Assembly: GCA_963755055.1 (NCBI GenBank)
Contig: CAVWIS010000045.1
Span: forward strand, 53,171-117,170
DNA length: 64,000 nucleotides
Reading direction: 5' to 3'
From: AP-16 sp963755055
Lineage (GTDB): Bacteria; Pseudomonadota; Alphaproteobacteria; Rhizobiales; Xanthobacteraceae
Below the pieces are notes generated by a model. The model saw nothing but the letters and a program-made list of their open reading frames with translations, searched no databases and was not told the origin of the DNA. This document shows, in pieces, positions 44,226 through 53,796 of this stretch. A program made the position numbers and the translations under genes. The number at the start of each line of letters is the position of its first letter. The stretch's first letter is position 1.

Positions 44226-46502
44226 TCAGCTGGCAAGTGCCGAGATCGAGCGCACAGCGCCGAGGCCGCTGCCGGATTGACCGGCGAGCCGGGTCGCGAT
44301 CGCCTCGGCGGAAACCGGCTTGCCGAAGCGGAATCCCTGGATGGAATGCACGCCGGCGGCGCGCAGGAAAAGGTGCTGCTCGGCGGTCTCGACGCCTTCC
44401 GCGGTGACCTTCATGCCGAGCCCGCGGCCGAGGCTGACGATGGCATGGACGATCGCGGCGGCGTCTGCCGCGCTCTCGATGTTGCGGACGAAGCTGCGGT
44501 CGATCTTCAGCTTGTCGAACGGAAACGTGCGCAGATAGAGCAGGCTCGAATAGCCGGTGCCGAAATCGTCCAGGGCAAGGCGCACGCCGAGGCCCTTGAG
44601 CCGGCGCATCGCCGCCTCGGCGTCCTCGACATTGCCGAGCAGCGTGCTCTCGGTGAGCTCGAGCTCGAGGCGGGCGGGGTCGAGCCCGGTCTCGCCGAGG
44701 ATGCGCTCGACGACGGCGACGAAATCCGGCCGGCGGAACTGCAGCGGCGAGACGTTGACGGCGAGCCCGACGCCCGGCCAGGCGATCGCCTCGCGGCAGG
44801 CCCGGCGCAGCACCCATTCGCCGAGCGGAACGATCAGCTCGCTGTGCTCGGCGACCGGGATGAACTCGGCCGGCGCAATGTCGCCGCGGGTCGGATGACG
44901 CCAGCGGCACAAGGCCTCGACGCCGAGCATGATCTCGCCGCTCGGATTCATGATCGGCTGATAGGCGAGGCTGAGGCGATCGTCGCAAATGGCCTGGCGC
45001 AGATCGTTCTCCAGCCGTTTGCGCTCGCGCAGGTCGGCATCCATGTCGGCGTCGTAGATGCAGGCGCGGTTGCGGCCGTCGTTCTTCGCCCGGTAGAGCG
45101 CCACATCGGAGCAGCGCATGATGTCGGCGACCTCGCCCGAGCGGCGCTCGACCACGGCGATGCCGACGCTCGCCCCGATGCCGATCGTGTGTCCCATGAT
45201 CGTATAGGGCGCCCTGAGCGACTCGATGATGCGGTCGGCCATGCCCTGCAGGGCCGCAAGGTCGGGAAGGTTGGCCATGATCAGGGCAAACTCGTCGCCG
45301 CCGAGCCGCGCCACCAGGTCGTCTTCTCGCACCATGTGGGTCAGGCGCTGGGCCACCGCGCGGATCAGCGCGTCGCCCACCAGGTGACCGAGCGTGTCGT
45401 TGACGTCCTTGAAGCGGTCGAGGTCGATCGACAGCACCGCGGCGCGCTGGTCGGTGCGGCGCACCTCCTCGACCAGGCTCGCCAGGCGCTCGCCGAAATA
45501 GGTCCGGTTGGGCAGCCCGGACAGCGGATCGTGCATGGCGAGATGGCGCAGCTGGTTCTCGCCGGCCGCGATCTTGGCCGCGGTGCGGCGCATGTAGCGC
45601 ATCACGAAGGCGGCCAGCATGGCGAGGCAGCCGAACGCGATGCCGAGAAACGGAGTGACGTTTCTCACGATCTCGGCGCCCGGCCGCCTCGCCGTCCAGG
45701 CGAAGCGGTCGATCGGCCGGCCTTCCTCGTCGGCGAGCGAAAACACGTTCTCAGCCCCGGTCGACGGATCGACGTCGACCAGACGCAGGTCGGGCAGCTC
45801 GAGCTGCCTGCCGACATGGGCGAGGAAACTTCTGTCGAGGTAGCTCACGGTGACCAGCAGGGCCGGCGGCTGGGCCGCCCGGTCCGGCGGCGGCGGGATC
45901 GCGGCGGCGGCCACGATCGCCGGGCGGCTCATGAACTGCTGCACCCGCGCGGCACGGGCCGGCCGGCCGAGCCCGGTGATCGGGTCGAGCGTCGCCGGCT
46001 CGATCTCGTCTGCGGCCTTCGTGCGGCGTCGGCCGCGGACATCGTCGATCACGGTCTTCAGGGCTTCGAGCCCGCCGCCGAACCAGGCGGGATCGACGAT
46101 GGCGCGCTCGGAGACCGCGTAGACGACGCGGTCGGACGGATCGACCACGAAGACGCAGTTGTGCTGGAAATGCGTCTTCAGCCGCAGCCCGGCGCGCACC
46201 TCGGTCGAGCGGGGCTCGCCGTCCGGCGCGGCTCCATAGTCGGCGACATTGGAGGCGACGATATTCTCGATCTCGCGGGCGATCTGCGCCCTGCGGTCGG
46301 TGATCGCGTTGGCGAACAGCTGGCGTTCCTGGTCGAGCGCGGCCTCGTCGGCGCGATGGGCCGAGGTCAGCACCGCGACGGTGATGCACAGGATCGCGAC
46401 CGCCACGATCAGCCCGATAGGCGCGACCGCTCCGGCGCGCATTCGGCGTTCGATGGTGAAGGACGGTCGGTTCTCGCGCCCGGTCGAAACCCTTCGCGGC
46501 AC
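44226..46502 (-). CDS. membrane GGDEF-EAL cyclic-di-GMP protein
   Basis: This 758-residue protein has helix 1 at about 25-47 (AVAPIGLIVAVAILCITVAV), a periplasmic CHASE4-like sensory region to about 280, and helix 2 at about 288-310. The GGDEF domain has an intact site (RLGGDEFAL, about 400) and the EAL domain an intact signature (GVEALCRWRHP, about 530; LALDDFGTGYSS; VTAEGVET). Both synthesis and breakdown of c-di-GMP are possible. No RxxD inhibitory site is obvious before GGDEF. It is probably monocistronic, upstream of nothing related. Confidence 0.9.
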   Translation of the reverse strand: MPRRVSTGRENRPSFTIERRMRAGAVAPIGLIVAVAILCITVAVLTSAHRADEAALDQERQLFANAITDRRAQIAREIENIVASNVADYGAAPDGEPRSTEVRAGLRLKTHFQHNCVFVVDPSDRVVYAVSERAIVDPAWFGGGLEALKTVIDDVRGRRRTKAADEIEPATLDPITGLGRPARAARVQQFMSRPAIVAAAAIPPPPDRAAQPPALLVTVSYLDRSFLAHVGRQLELPDLRLVDVDPSTGAENVFSLADEEGRPIDRFAWTARRPGAEIVRNVTPFLGIAFGCLAMLAAFVMRYMRRTAAKIAAGENQLRHLAMHDPLSGLPNRTYFGERLASLVEEVRRTDQRAAVLSIDLDRFKDVNDTLGHLVGDALIRAVAQRLTHMVREDDLVARLGGDEFALIMANLPDLAALQGMADRIIESLRAPYTIMGHTIGIGASVGIAVVERRSGEVADIMRCSDVALYRAKNDGRNRACIYDADMDADLRERKRLENDLRQAICDDRLSLAYQPIMNPSGEIMLGVEALCRWRHPTRGDIAPAEFIPVAEHSELIVPLGEWVLRRACREAIAWPGVGLAVNVSPLQFRRPDFVAVVERILGETGLDPARLELELTESTLLGNVEDAEAAMRRLKGLGVRLALDDFGTGYSSLLYLRTFPFDKLKIDRSFVRNIESAADAAAIVHAIVSLGRGLGMKVTAEGVETAEQHLFLRAAGVHSIQGFRFGKPVSAEAIATRLAGQSGSGLGAVRSISALAS

Positions 46503-46695
46503 GGCTGGTCCTTGATGTGATCTGCCAAAACCTGCGCCAGCTTAGGCCCGACAGTTTGTCGAACGCTTGTCGCGGCGGCGTTTTGGCAGAGCACAATGCG
46601 GAAAACTGCTGATTTCCCCCAGCGTCGCTAACGCGGGGTAAACAGCATCCCAGACGTGGCGCCGGCTCCCGACAGGCTCGGCGGCGCCAAGCCGT

Positions 46696-47442
46696 TCAGC
46701 GCACCGGCGCATAGGGTGGGCGCGGGATTCCCATATGGGCTTCGCGCAGCGCCGACGACCAGCGCTCGCGCAGATCCTGGAAGTAAGGCTCGCCCGGCTC
46801 GATCCGATAGGCGAGCTCTGCCGTGCAGCTGTCGCGACGCACCACCAGGAGGTCGATCGGCAGGCCGACCGCGAGGTTGGACCGCATGGTGGAATCCATC
46901 GAGATCAGGCCGATCTTCAGCGCGTCGTAGAGATCCGTGCCGTAGGCGATGGCGCGATCGAGCACCGGCTTGCCGTACTTGTGCTCGCCGATCTGCAGGT
47001 AGGGCGTGTCGATGGTGCATTCGATGAAATTGCCGGCGCCGTAGATCATGAACAGCCGCACCCGCTCGCCCCTGATCTGGCCCCCGAACAGGAACGAGAC
47101 GTCGAACTTGACGTCGGCGGCCTGCAGCGCCGCGGCCTCCTTGTCGTGGACCTGGCGGATGGTGCGGCCGATGCGTTGTGCCGCCTGGAACATGGTGGGG
47201 GCGTTGAGCAGGGTCTCGACCTCGCCGGTGTCGGCATTCTCGAGGCCTTCGGTGAGCGTGCTCACCACCGACTGGCTGAGCGACAGGTTGCCCGACGAGG
47301 CGAGCGCCATGATCCGCTGTCCCGGTACGCCGAACACGTGAAGCTTGCGAAACACCGAGATGTTGTCGAGCCCGGCATTGGTGCGGGTATCGGCGATCAT
47401 GACCAGGCCGTCGCGAACCAGGATTTCGCAGCAATAGGTCAT
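46696..47442 (-). CDS. Anbu, bacterial proteasome-related peptidase
   Basis: This 248-residue protein belongs to the Anbu (ancestral beta subunit) family of Ntn hydrolases. It starts MTYCCEILVRDGLVMIADTR, so Met removal leaves a Thr nucleophile, then TNAGLDNISVFRKLHVFGVP and ALASSGNLSLSQSVV, the family signature. KYGKPVLDRAIAYGTDLYDA and LISMDSTMRSNLAVGLPIDL are further blocks. Anbu assembles into ring or spiral dodecamers related to HslV and the proteasome, but its protein substrates are unknown. It is the last of four minus-strand genes (ATP-grasp, alpha-E, transglutaminase, Anbu) with the usual order of this conserved operon. Confidence 0.92.
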   Translation of the reverse strand: MTYCCEILVRDGLVMIADTRTNAGLDNISVFRKLHVFGVPGQRIMALASSGNLSLSQSVVSTLTEGLENADTGEVETLLNAPTMFQAAQRIGRTIRQVHDKEAAALQAADVKFDVSFLFGGQIRGERVRLFMIYGAGNFIECTIDTPYLQIGEHKYGKPVLDRAIAYGTDLYDALKIGLISMDSTMRSNLAVGLPIDLLVVRRDSCTAELAYRIEPGEPYFQDLRERWSSALREAHMGIPRPPYAPVR

Positions 47443-47511
47443 GGCGATTTGGGGGCCCCTCCCACGTGCCGCGGTTTATAGCACGGCGGTGCGACGGCAA
47501 TCAGCTCCCGC

Positions 47512-48339
47512 TCAATTCTGCGTCTGCTGGGCGGACTGCTCGACCTGGATCCTGACTGCGAGGTCCTCCGAGCCCCCGCCATAGCGGGTCCCGCGAACCG
47601 GCGAGGCGCCCAGATAGTCGAGACCGACGGCGACCCGGATGTGCGCGTCGGTCGGGCACATGCCGTTCGCCGGGTCGAAGCCGACCCAGCCGATGTCGGG
47701 CACGTAGGCTTCCGCCCAGGCATGGCCGGCGTCCTGCGCCACGATTTCGTCGCTGCGATAGACATAGCCGCCGACATAGCGACCCGGCACGCCGACCTCG
47801 CGCGCCGCCGCGATGAACACGTGGGTGAGGTCCTGGCAGACGCCGCGCTTGAGGCCGAACGCCTCCGCGGCGGTGGTCGAGGTGTGGGTCGGATCGGTGT
47901 CGTAGGCCATGTCCTCGTGCAGCTGGTCGAGCAGGAGATGGAGGAACTTCAGCGTGTCGCCGTCCGCCGCATTGTGCAGCTTGCGGGCGAAATCGACGAT
48001 CGGCGGATCCGCCCGGGTAAGCCCGGTCTCGCGCAGGTAGAGGCTCGGGGGAAACCGCTCGATCGCGCCGCGGACGATGCCGAGGGTGTCCTGGGTGTCG
48101 ACCTCGCCGTCGACCCGCACGCCGAGCTCGGTGAACGGGCCGTCGGCGGCGAACGTGTGGGTGATGTTGCCGAACGCGTCCTCCTGGGGATCGAGCCGGC
48201 AGTCGGCCGAGATGTCGATCCGCCAGTCGACGACATACTGGCCGTCGTGGTTGCGCGGGGTGAGCCGCAGCGTCTGGATGACCCCGCCGGTCGGCGCATC
48301 ATAGTGGTAGAGCGTCTCGTGGGATATCCGCAATCGCAT
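47512..48339 (-). CDS. transglutaminase-like protease/ligase of the Anbu operon
   Basis: This 275-residue protein has the bacterial transglutaminase N-terminal region (RISHETLYHYDAPTGGVIQT, LRLTPRNHDGQ) and a complete catalytic triad: Cys168 in RGVCQDLTHVFIAAAR, His206 in DAGHAWAEAYVPDIGW, and Asp222 in GFDPANGMCPTDAHI. Transglutaminase-fold enzymes cut or form amide bonds. In this operon type it has been proposed to act with the ATP-grasp and alpha-E proteins on a peptide tag or conjugate; that proposal is unproven. It starts about 100 bp after the alpha-E gene. Confidence 0.9.
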   Translation of the reverse strand: MRLRISHETLYHYDAPTGGVIQTLRLTPRNHDGQYVVDWRIDISADCRLDPQEDAFGNITHTFAADGPFTELGVRVDGEVDTQDTLGIVRGAIERFPPSLYLRETGLTRADPPIVDFARKLHNAADGDTLKFLHLLLDQLHEDMAYDTDPTHTSTTAAEAFGLKRGVCQDLTHVFIAAAREVGVPGRYVGGYVYRSDEIVAQDAGHAWAEAYVPDIGWVGFDPANGMCPTDAHIRVAVGLDYLGASPVRGTRYGGGSEDLAVRIQVEQSAQQTQN

Positions 48340-48445
48340 GGCATTCAGGACGGGTCACCGGCGATTGGCGCGAGCGCCGGACTGGCTTCGCGCAATTGTC
48401 GCGATCGCGGCGCGCTTGTCCACCGGCGCGTTCGGAGAAGGCGCC

Positions 48446-49387
48446 TCAGCCCAGATATTGCTGGCTGATCGCCGAGCCGAGGCGGTTGTTGTCGGCGACG
48501 AACTCGCCGATGAACTCGTGCAGCCCGCTCTGAAAAATCTCGTCCATCCGGCTGTTCTCGATGCGGGTGCGGATGGTGCGGGCCTGGCGCTGCGCCGGTC
48601 CCTGGCGGCCGTAGGCGCGGGCGATCTGGTCGAGGTAGCGCACCAGGTTCTCGTAGCAGCTCGCCAGCGACCGCGGCATCTGGTCGTTGAGGATGAGCAG
48701 ATCGGCGATCAGCCAGGGTTTCAGGCTCTCGCGATAGACCCAGTGGTAGGAGGTGAGCGCCGACACCGAGCGCAGGATCGCGGCCCACTGGAAATAATCG
48801 AGCGGGCCGCCGACGTGCTGATGCGCCGGCAGCAGCAGATGATACTTGACGTCGAGAATGCGCGCGGTGTTGTCGGCGCGCTCCGAGAACACGCCGAGGC
48901 GGGTGAACCAGTAGGAGTCGTTGCGCAGCATGGTGCGGTAGGCCGAGCCGTCGACGCGCAGCGAGGATTCCTGCACCAGGCGCAGGAACCGGGACAGCCC
49001 GTCGCGGGTGGTGGTGCCGGTGCCGAACCGGCTGATCTCCAGCCAGGCGCCGTTGATCGCGTCCCACATCTCCATGGTGAGCGCCGTGCGCACCGCGCGG
49101 GCATTGGCGCGCGCCACCTCGAAGCAGTTGCGGATCGAGGAGGGATTGGCCGGCGAGAACGCCAGGAATTCCGTGACGGTCTCCTCGTTGGCCTCCTTGT
49201 AGGCGGAAAAGAATGCGCCGGCGCAGCCCGCGGTCGACACCGCGGATTCCCACTCGTTGGTGGTGCCGCTATAGGCGTTGGGCAGCGAGGTCAGCCTGAG
49301 CGTTGCCTCGAGGATGCGCGCCAGATACTCGGCCCGCTCGACATAGCGTGACAGCCAGAACAGGTTGTCGGCGGTGCGCGACAGCAT
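48446..49387 (-). CDS. alpha-E domain protein of the Anbu operon
   Basis: This 313-residue, all-helical alpha-E protein starts MLSRTADNLFWLSRYVERAE, the family hallmark with the ExxE-like acidic pair. SERADNTARILDVKYHLLLP and WDAINGAWLEISRFGTGTTT follow. It is almost always encoded next to a circularly permuted ATP-grasp protein, as here, with only four bases between the two genes. Its role is presumed to be scaffold or partner of the ligase. Confidence 0.9.
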   Translation of the reverse strand: MLSRTADNLFWLSRYVERAEYLARILEATLRLTSLPNAYSGTTNEWESAVSTAGCAGAFFSAYKEANEETVTEFLAFSPANPSSIRNCFEVARANARAVRTALTMEMWDAINGAWLEISRFGTGTTTRDGLSRFLRLVQESSLRVDGSAYRTMLRNDSYWFTRLGVFSERADNTARILDVKYHLLLPAHQHVGGPLDYFQWAAILRSVSALTSYHWVYRESLKPWLIADLLILNDQMPRSLASCYENLVRYLDQIARAYGRQGPAQRQARTIRTRIENSRMDEIFQSGLHEFIGEFVADNNRLGSAISQQYLG

Positions 49388-49391
49388 GGAT

Positions 49392-50873
49392 TCAGGAATC
49401 CAGCACCCAGGTGTCCTTGGTCCCGCCGCCCTGGCTCGAGTTGACCACCAGCGAGCCCTGCTTCAGCGCCACGCGCGTCAGTCCGCCGGGAACGATGCGG
49501 ATGCGATCGCGCCCGGTGAGCACGAATGGGCGCAGATCGACGTGGCGCGGCGCCACCCCTTCGTCGACGCAGGTCGGGCAGGTCGACAGCGCCAGCGTCG
49601 GCTGGGCGATGAATCCCTTGGGATCGTGCTTGAGCTTGTCGCGGAAGGCGGCGAGCGTGGCCTTGTCGGCCTTGGGACCAATCAGCATGCCGTAGCCGCC
49701 GGAGCCGTGCACCTCCTTGACCACCAGCTCGTCGAGGTGATCGAGCACGTAGGCGAGGTGGTCGGCCTCCCGGCAGCGCCAGGTCGGCACGTTCTTCAGG
49801 ATCGGCTCCTCGCCGAGGTAGAATTTCACGATCTCCGGCATGTAGCTGTAGACCGCCTTGTCGTCGGCTATTCCGGTGCCGACCGCGTTGGCGAGCGTCA
49901 CGTTGCCGGCCATGTAGGCGGACATCAGGCCGGGCACGCCGAGCGTCGAATCGGGGCGGAACGCCAGCGGATCGAGGAAATCGTCGTCGACGCGACGATA
50001 GATCACGTCGACCCGCTTGGGGCCCTGGGTGGTGCGCATGTAGACGACCTCGCCGCGCACCAGCAGGTCGCGACCCTCGACCAGCTCGATGCCGAGCTTG
50101 TCGGCGAGGAAGGAATGCTCGTAATAGGCCGAGTTGTAGACGCCCGGCGTGAGCAGCACCGCGGTCGGATCGGCGGCGGCGGTGGCCGGCGCCACCGATT
50201 TGAGCGTCGCCAGCAGCTCGTCCGGATAGTTTTCCACTGGCGCCACGCGGTGGCGGGCAAACAGCTCGGGAAACAGCCGCAGCATGATCTCGCGGTTCTC
50301 CAGCATGTAGGAGACCCCGGACGGCGTGCGCGCATTGTCCTCGAGCACGTAGAACGTCTCGGCATCGACGCGGACGATGTCGATGCCGGCGATGAACACG
50401 TAGATGTCGTGCGGCACCCGCTGGCCATTCATCTCCGGCCGGAATACCGGGTTCTGGAACACCAGGTCCTCCGGGACGACGCCGGCGCGCAGGATATCGC
50501 GGCGCCAATAGACGTCCTTGATGTAGAGGTTGATCGCCCTGACGCGCTGCTCCAGGCCGCGGCGGATCAGGTCCCACTCGGCCGCCGAGAGGATGCGTGG
50601 AATGACGTCGAACGGGATGAGCCGTTCCTGGGCCTCGGCCTCGCCATAGACCGCAAAGGTGATGCCGATCCGCCGAAACAGCCATTCGGCCTCGCTGCGG
50701 CGCTGCTCGAGCACTTCGGGACGGATCTCGCCGAGCCAGGCGGCGAGCTCGGTGTAGCAGGGGCGAATGCCGCCGTCGGCCCCGCGCATTTCATCGAAGG
50801 CCGTCGCCGCCACGGTGGGCGGGGCAAGTGGAAGCACGAGCGGGGTCACCGAAGCCGTCGCCGTCATCGCCAT
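49392..50873 (-). CDS. circularly permuted ATP-grasp ligase of the Anbu operon
   Basis: This protein of about 493 residues is of the CP_ATPgrasp type. Conserved parts are VRAINLYIKDVYWRRDILRA, FYVLEDNARTPSGVSYMLEN, LLTPGVYNSAYYEHSFLADK, VVKEVHGSGGYGMLIGPKAD and the C-terminal SSQGGGTKDTWVL. ATP-grasp enzymes make carboxylate-amine bonds through acyl phosphates, so it probably ligates a peptide or amino acid. I take ATG at 50873 (MAMTATASVTPLV) with GGGGGAA upstream; an ATG at 50867 is also possible, and the longer open frame has no homology. It is first in the four-gene operon. Confidence 0.9.
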   Translation of the reverse strand: MAMTATASVTPLVLPLAPPTVAATAFDEMRGADGGIRPCYTELAAWLGEIRPEVLEQRRSEAEWLFRRIGITFAVYGEAEAQERLIPFDVIPRILSAAEWDLIRRGLEQRVRAINLYIKDVYWRRDILRAGVVPEDLVFQNPVFRPEMNGQRVPHDIYVFIAGIDIVRVDAETFYVLEDNARTPSGVSYMLENREIMLRLFPELFARHRVAPVENYPDELLATLKSVAPATAAADPTAVLLTPGVYNSAYYEHSFLADKLGIELVEGRDLLVRGEVVYMRTTQGPKRVDVIYRRVDDDFLDPLAFRPDSTLGVPGLMSAYMAGNVTLANAVGTGIADDKAVYSYMPEIVKFYLGEEPILKNVPTWRCREADHLAYVLDHLDELVVKEVHGSGGYGMLIGPKADKATLAAFRDKLKHDPKGFIAQPTLALSTCPTCVDEGVAPRHVDLRPFVLTGRDRIRIVPGGLTRVALKQGSLVVNSSQGGGTKDTWVLDS

Positions 50874-51058
50874 CCGCGCAATTCCCCCAATGGGCCACAC
50901 GGGCTGCGCCGCGCAACGCAACGCGCATGATCTTAACCTGCAAGGCCCGCGCCAACCAAATCGTCCGATCACCGCGGAGGCAGAACGATGGGTTGCCTAG
51001 GATTTGGGCGGCCCTGGTCAAAGGCGGGGCGATTTGCCCCGTAAACTGCGCCGGAGCC

Positions 51059-52942
51059 TCACGTCGGCGGGCGGATCACGATCACGTCCGGGTCCGGATC
51101 GAGGGCGAACAGCCGCTCGACATCGGCGCGGCGCCGCTCCAGCGCCAGGCGCTGGTTGATGTAGCCCTTGTCGGTGATCTCGTTGGCGTCGATCGAGGGC
51201 ATGTCGGGCAGGAGCAGGATGCGTTCGACCCGCTGGGAGCTGGTATTCTCGGCCGCGTTCCACCGGGCGATCGCCGTCCGTACGTGCTCGCGGACCGCCG
51301 GATGCCGGACGAGGTCCTCGATCGCGGCCGGGGCTTCGGGCCCGCACAGTTTCTGGCACCCGGCTGCGCTGAGCCAGGCGAGCAGCCCGACAAAGGCGCG
51401 GTTCTCGCCGGCGACCACGGCGTCCTGCAGCACCGGAGTTGCGGCGGCGAGGAGGCCGACCCGCAGCGCGCCCACATGGACCCAGGTCCCGGTCATCAGC
51501 TTGAAATCCTCGGCCAGCCGGCCGTCGAACACGATGCCCCTGGTGGGATCCTGCGGATCGGCGAGGCGCACCGTGTCGCCGATGCGGTAAAAGCCCTCCT
51601 CGTCAAAGGCTTCCGCGGTCAGATCCGGGCGCTTCCAGTAGCCCGGCGTCACGTTGGCGCCGCGCACCCTGACCTCGATCTTGTCGCCCGTCGGAACGAG
51701 CTTCAGCTCGGTGCCCGGCACCGGCACGCCGATGACGCCGGCGCGCTCGATCAGGAAGTGGGCGATCGTGGCCATCGGCGCCGTCTCGGTCGAGCCCCAG
51801 GCCGACGCCATGGGCACCCGCCGGCCGGTGACCCGTACGGAGAGGGCTTCGAGGCGCTCCCACAGGTCCTGGGGCAGCGCGGCGCCGGCATAGAAGATCA
51901 GCCGCAGGCGGGCGAAGAACGAGCGCGCCAAAACCTCGTCGCGCTCGAGATGCGGCAGCAGGGCGGCATAGCCTGCCGGCACGTTGTAGTAGAGCGTCGG
52001 CGATACTTCGGCGAGGTTGCGCACGGTCTCGCCGACCAGCGCCGGCATCGGCTTGCCGGCGTCGATGTAGAGCGTGCCGGCATGCCTGAGCACCAGGTTG
52101 AAGTTGTTGTTGCCGCCGAACGTGTGGTTCCACGGCAGCCAGTCGACCAGGACCAGCGGATCGTCGGCGAGAAAAGGCCAGACCTGCGCCAAAGCCTGCT
52201 GGTTCGAGGTCAGCATTCCGTGGGTATTGACGACGCCCTTCGGCAGGCTGGTCGAGCCCGAGGTGAACAGGAACTTTGCGATCGTCGCGGCGCCGATCGC
52301 CGCGGCCGCGCGCTCCACAGCCGCGCCGGGTATCGTCTGAAGAAGATCGTCGAACGCGGTGACGCCCGTAAGCTTGGCGCCGTTGCGGCTCGCCACGATC
52401 TCGAGGTTTGTCGCATCGAGCGCCGCCAGCGCCTTGGCGAAGGGCGCGGTGTCGGCCACGTAGACGAGGCCGGGCGCGAGCAGCTCGGCGATGTGCCGGA
52501 GCTTTGCGTGATCCTGGCTCTGCAGCGAATAGGCGACCGAGACCGGGGCGACCGGAATGCCCGCTGTATATCCGGCGAGCATCATCAGCGCGTGGTCGAT
52601 CGCATTGCCCGACAGGATCATCACCGGGCGTTCGGCCGAAAGGCCGCGGTCGATGAGCGCCTGGGCGATCGCATCGACGGCCCGCCGCGCCTGCGCATAG
52701 GTGAGTTTTCGCCAATGCTCGCCGTCGCGCTCGGCGAGAAAGGTTCGTCCCGGCTCGCGGTCGGTCGCGGCGCGGAACAGCCGGGCGAGGCTCGGATCGT
52801 AAGGCGCGAGCGGGGTCAGCGAATTAAGGCGCACGACGCCATCGTCGCCGACCTTGCTGGCGATCGCCGGCGTCGCGTATGAGATCGGCCGGAACGGCGG
52901 CTTTTCCGCGTTCGGCAGCGAGGCTTGTTGCGCGACGTTCAT
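51059..52942 (-). CDS. acyl-CoA synthetase resembling feruloyl-CoA synthase
   Basis: This 627-residue ANL-family adenylate-forming enzyme has the P-loop FLFTSGSTSLPKGVVNTHGM, the A5-type motif ASAWGSTETAPMATIAHF and the hinge/A8-like FYRIGDTVRLADP with DGRLAEDFKLMTG. The segment VDWLPWNHTFGGNNNFNLVL is characteristic of the long feruloyl-CoA synthases (FerA/Fcs type, about 620 residues) that activate hydroxycinnamates with CoA. Neither the enoyl-CoA hydratase (ech) nor the vanillin dehydrogenase gene is beside it, so the specificity is inferred from sequence pattern only. The start ATG at 52942 faces the CinA-like gene. Confidence 0.75.
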   Translation of the reverse strand: MNVAQQASLPNAEKPPFRPISYATPAIASKVGDDGVVRLNSLTPLAPYDPSLARLFRAATDREPGRTFLAERDGEHWRKLTYAQARRAVDAIAQALIDRGLSAERPVMILSGNAIDHALMMLAGYTAGIPVAPVSVAYSLQSQDHAKLRHIAELLAPGLVYVADTAPFAKALAALDATNLEIVASRNGAKLTGVTAFDDLLQTIPGAAVERAAAAIGAATIAKFLFTSGSTSLPKGVVNTHGMLTSNQQALAQVWPFLADDPLVLVDWLPWNHTFGGNNNFNLVLRHAGTLYIDAGKPMPALVGETVRNLAEVSPTLYYNVPAGYAALLPHLERDEVLARSFFARLRLIFYAGAALPQDLWERLEALSVRVTGRRVPMASAWGSTETAPMATIAHFLIERAGVIGVPVPGTELKLVPTGDKIEVRVRGANVTPGYWKRPDLTAEAFDEEGFYRIGDTVRLADPQDPTRGIVFDGRLAEDFKLMTGTWVHVGALRVGLLAAATPVLQDAVVAGENRAFVGLLAWLSAAGCQKLCGPEAPAAIEDLVRHPAVREHVRTAIARWNAAENTSSQRVERILLLPDMPSIDANEITDKGYINQRLALERRRADVERLFALDPDPDVIVIRPPT

Positions 52943-53024
52943 GGGAAAGAGACTATCGGCCGCCAATGCGGATGCCCAGAATTTTGTCCCGCCCCGGCGG
53001 GCATGCGAAAGCGAAGAGAACCCC

Positions 53025-53789
53025 ATGACTCATCCCGACGCTGCGCCCGCCAAAGACATCGTCACCGCCGCCGTCCTGGTCATCGGCGACGAGATCCTGT
53101 CCGGACGCACCAAGGACAAGAACATCGGCTACATCGCAGAATATCTCACCGGGATCGGGATCGATCTCAAGGAGGTCCGCGTCGTCGCCGACGAGGAGCC
53201 GGAGATCGTCGACGCGCTCAACGCGCTGCGCCGGCGCTACACCTATGTGTTCACCACCGGCGGGATCGGCCCGACCCACGACGACATCACGGCGGACGCG
53301 GTGGCAAAAGCGTTCGGGGTCGGGATCGATCACGACCCGCGGGCGGTGGCGCTGCTGCGCGAGCGGTTCGGCGCCGCCGACCTCAACCATGCCCGCATGC
53401 GCATGGCGCGCATTCCCGACGGGGCCGATCTCATTCCCAACAAGGTGTCGACGGCGCCGGGTTTTCGCATCGGCAACGTCTTCGTCATGGCGGGCGTGCC
53501 GGCGATCATGCAGGCGATGCTCGACGCGGCCGCCGCGACGCTGAAGACCGGCACCAAGATGCTGTCGGAGACCGTGCGTGCCGACGCCCGCGAAGGCGAC
53601 ATCGGCGGCCCGCTCGGCGAGGTGGCGAAAGCCCATCCCGGCGCGTCGATCGGCAGCTATCCGTTCTTCGACCCGGAGCGCGGACCCAACACCAATATCG
53701 TGGTGCGCTCGCGCGACCCGGAGAATCTGGCCGCCGCCAAGGCGGCCGTCGAGGCGATGCTCGGGCGGGTGAAGGCGGCGATCAAGTAG
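53025..53789 (+). CDS. CinA/MoaB-type molybdopterin-binding domain protein
   Basis: This 254-residue protein is the COG1058 (MoCF-like) domain of CinA without the C-terminal nicotinamide-nucleotide deamidase part. It has AVLVIGDEILSGRTKDKNIG, YIAEYLTGIGIDLKEVRVVA, YVFTTGGIGPTHDDITADAV (the conserved TGGxGPTxDD) and IPDGADLIPNKVSTAPGF. In CinA the domain is an ADP-ribose pyrophosphatase; the stand-alone form is common in alphaproteobacteria. Its link to competence is by name only. Confidence 0.87.
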   Translation: MTHPDAAPAKDIVTAAVLVIGDEILSGRTKDKNIGYIAEYLTGIGIDLKEVRVVADEEPEIVDALNALRRRYTYVFTTGGIGPTHDDITADAVAKAFGVGIDHDPRAVALLRERFGAADLNHARMRMARIPDGADLIPNKVSTAPGFRIGNVFVMAGVPAIMQAMLDAAAATLKTGTKMLSETVRADAREGDIGGPLGEVAKAHPGASIGSYPFFDPERGPNTNIVVRSRDPENLAAAKAAVEAMLGRVKAAIK

Positions 53790-53796
53790 CGCGTCG

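Noticed and set aside
44277..46520. A 747-residue plus-strand frame opposite the GGDEF-EAL gene
   Set aside because: It has no recognisable domain. The minus strand has intact GGDEF and EAL signatures.
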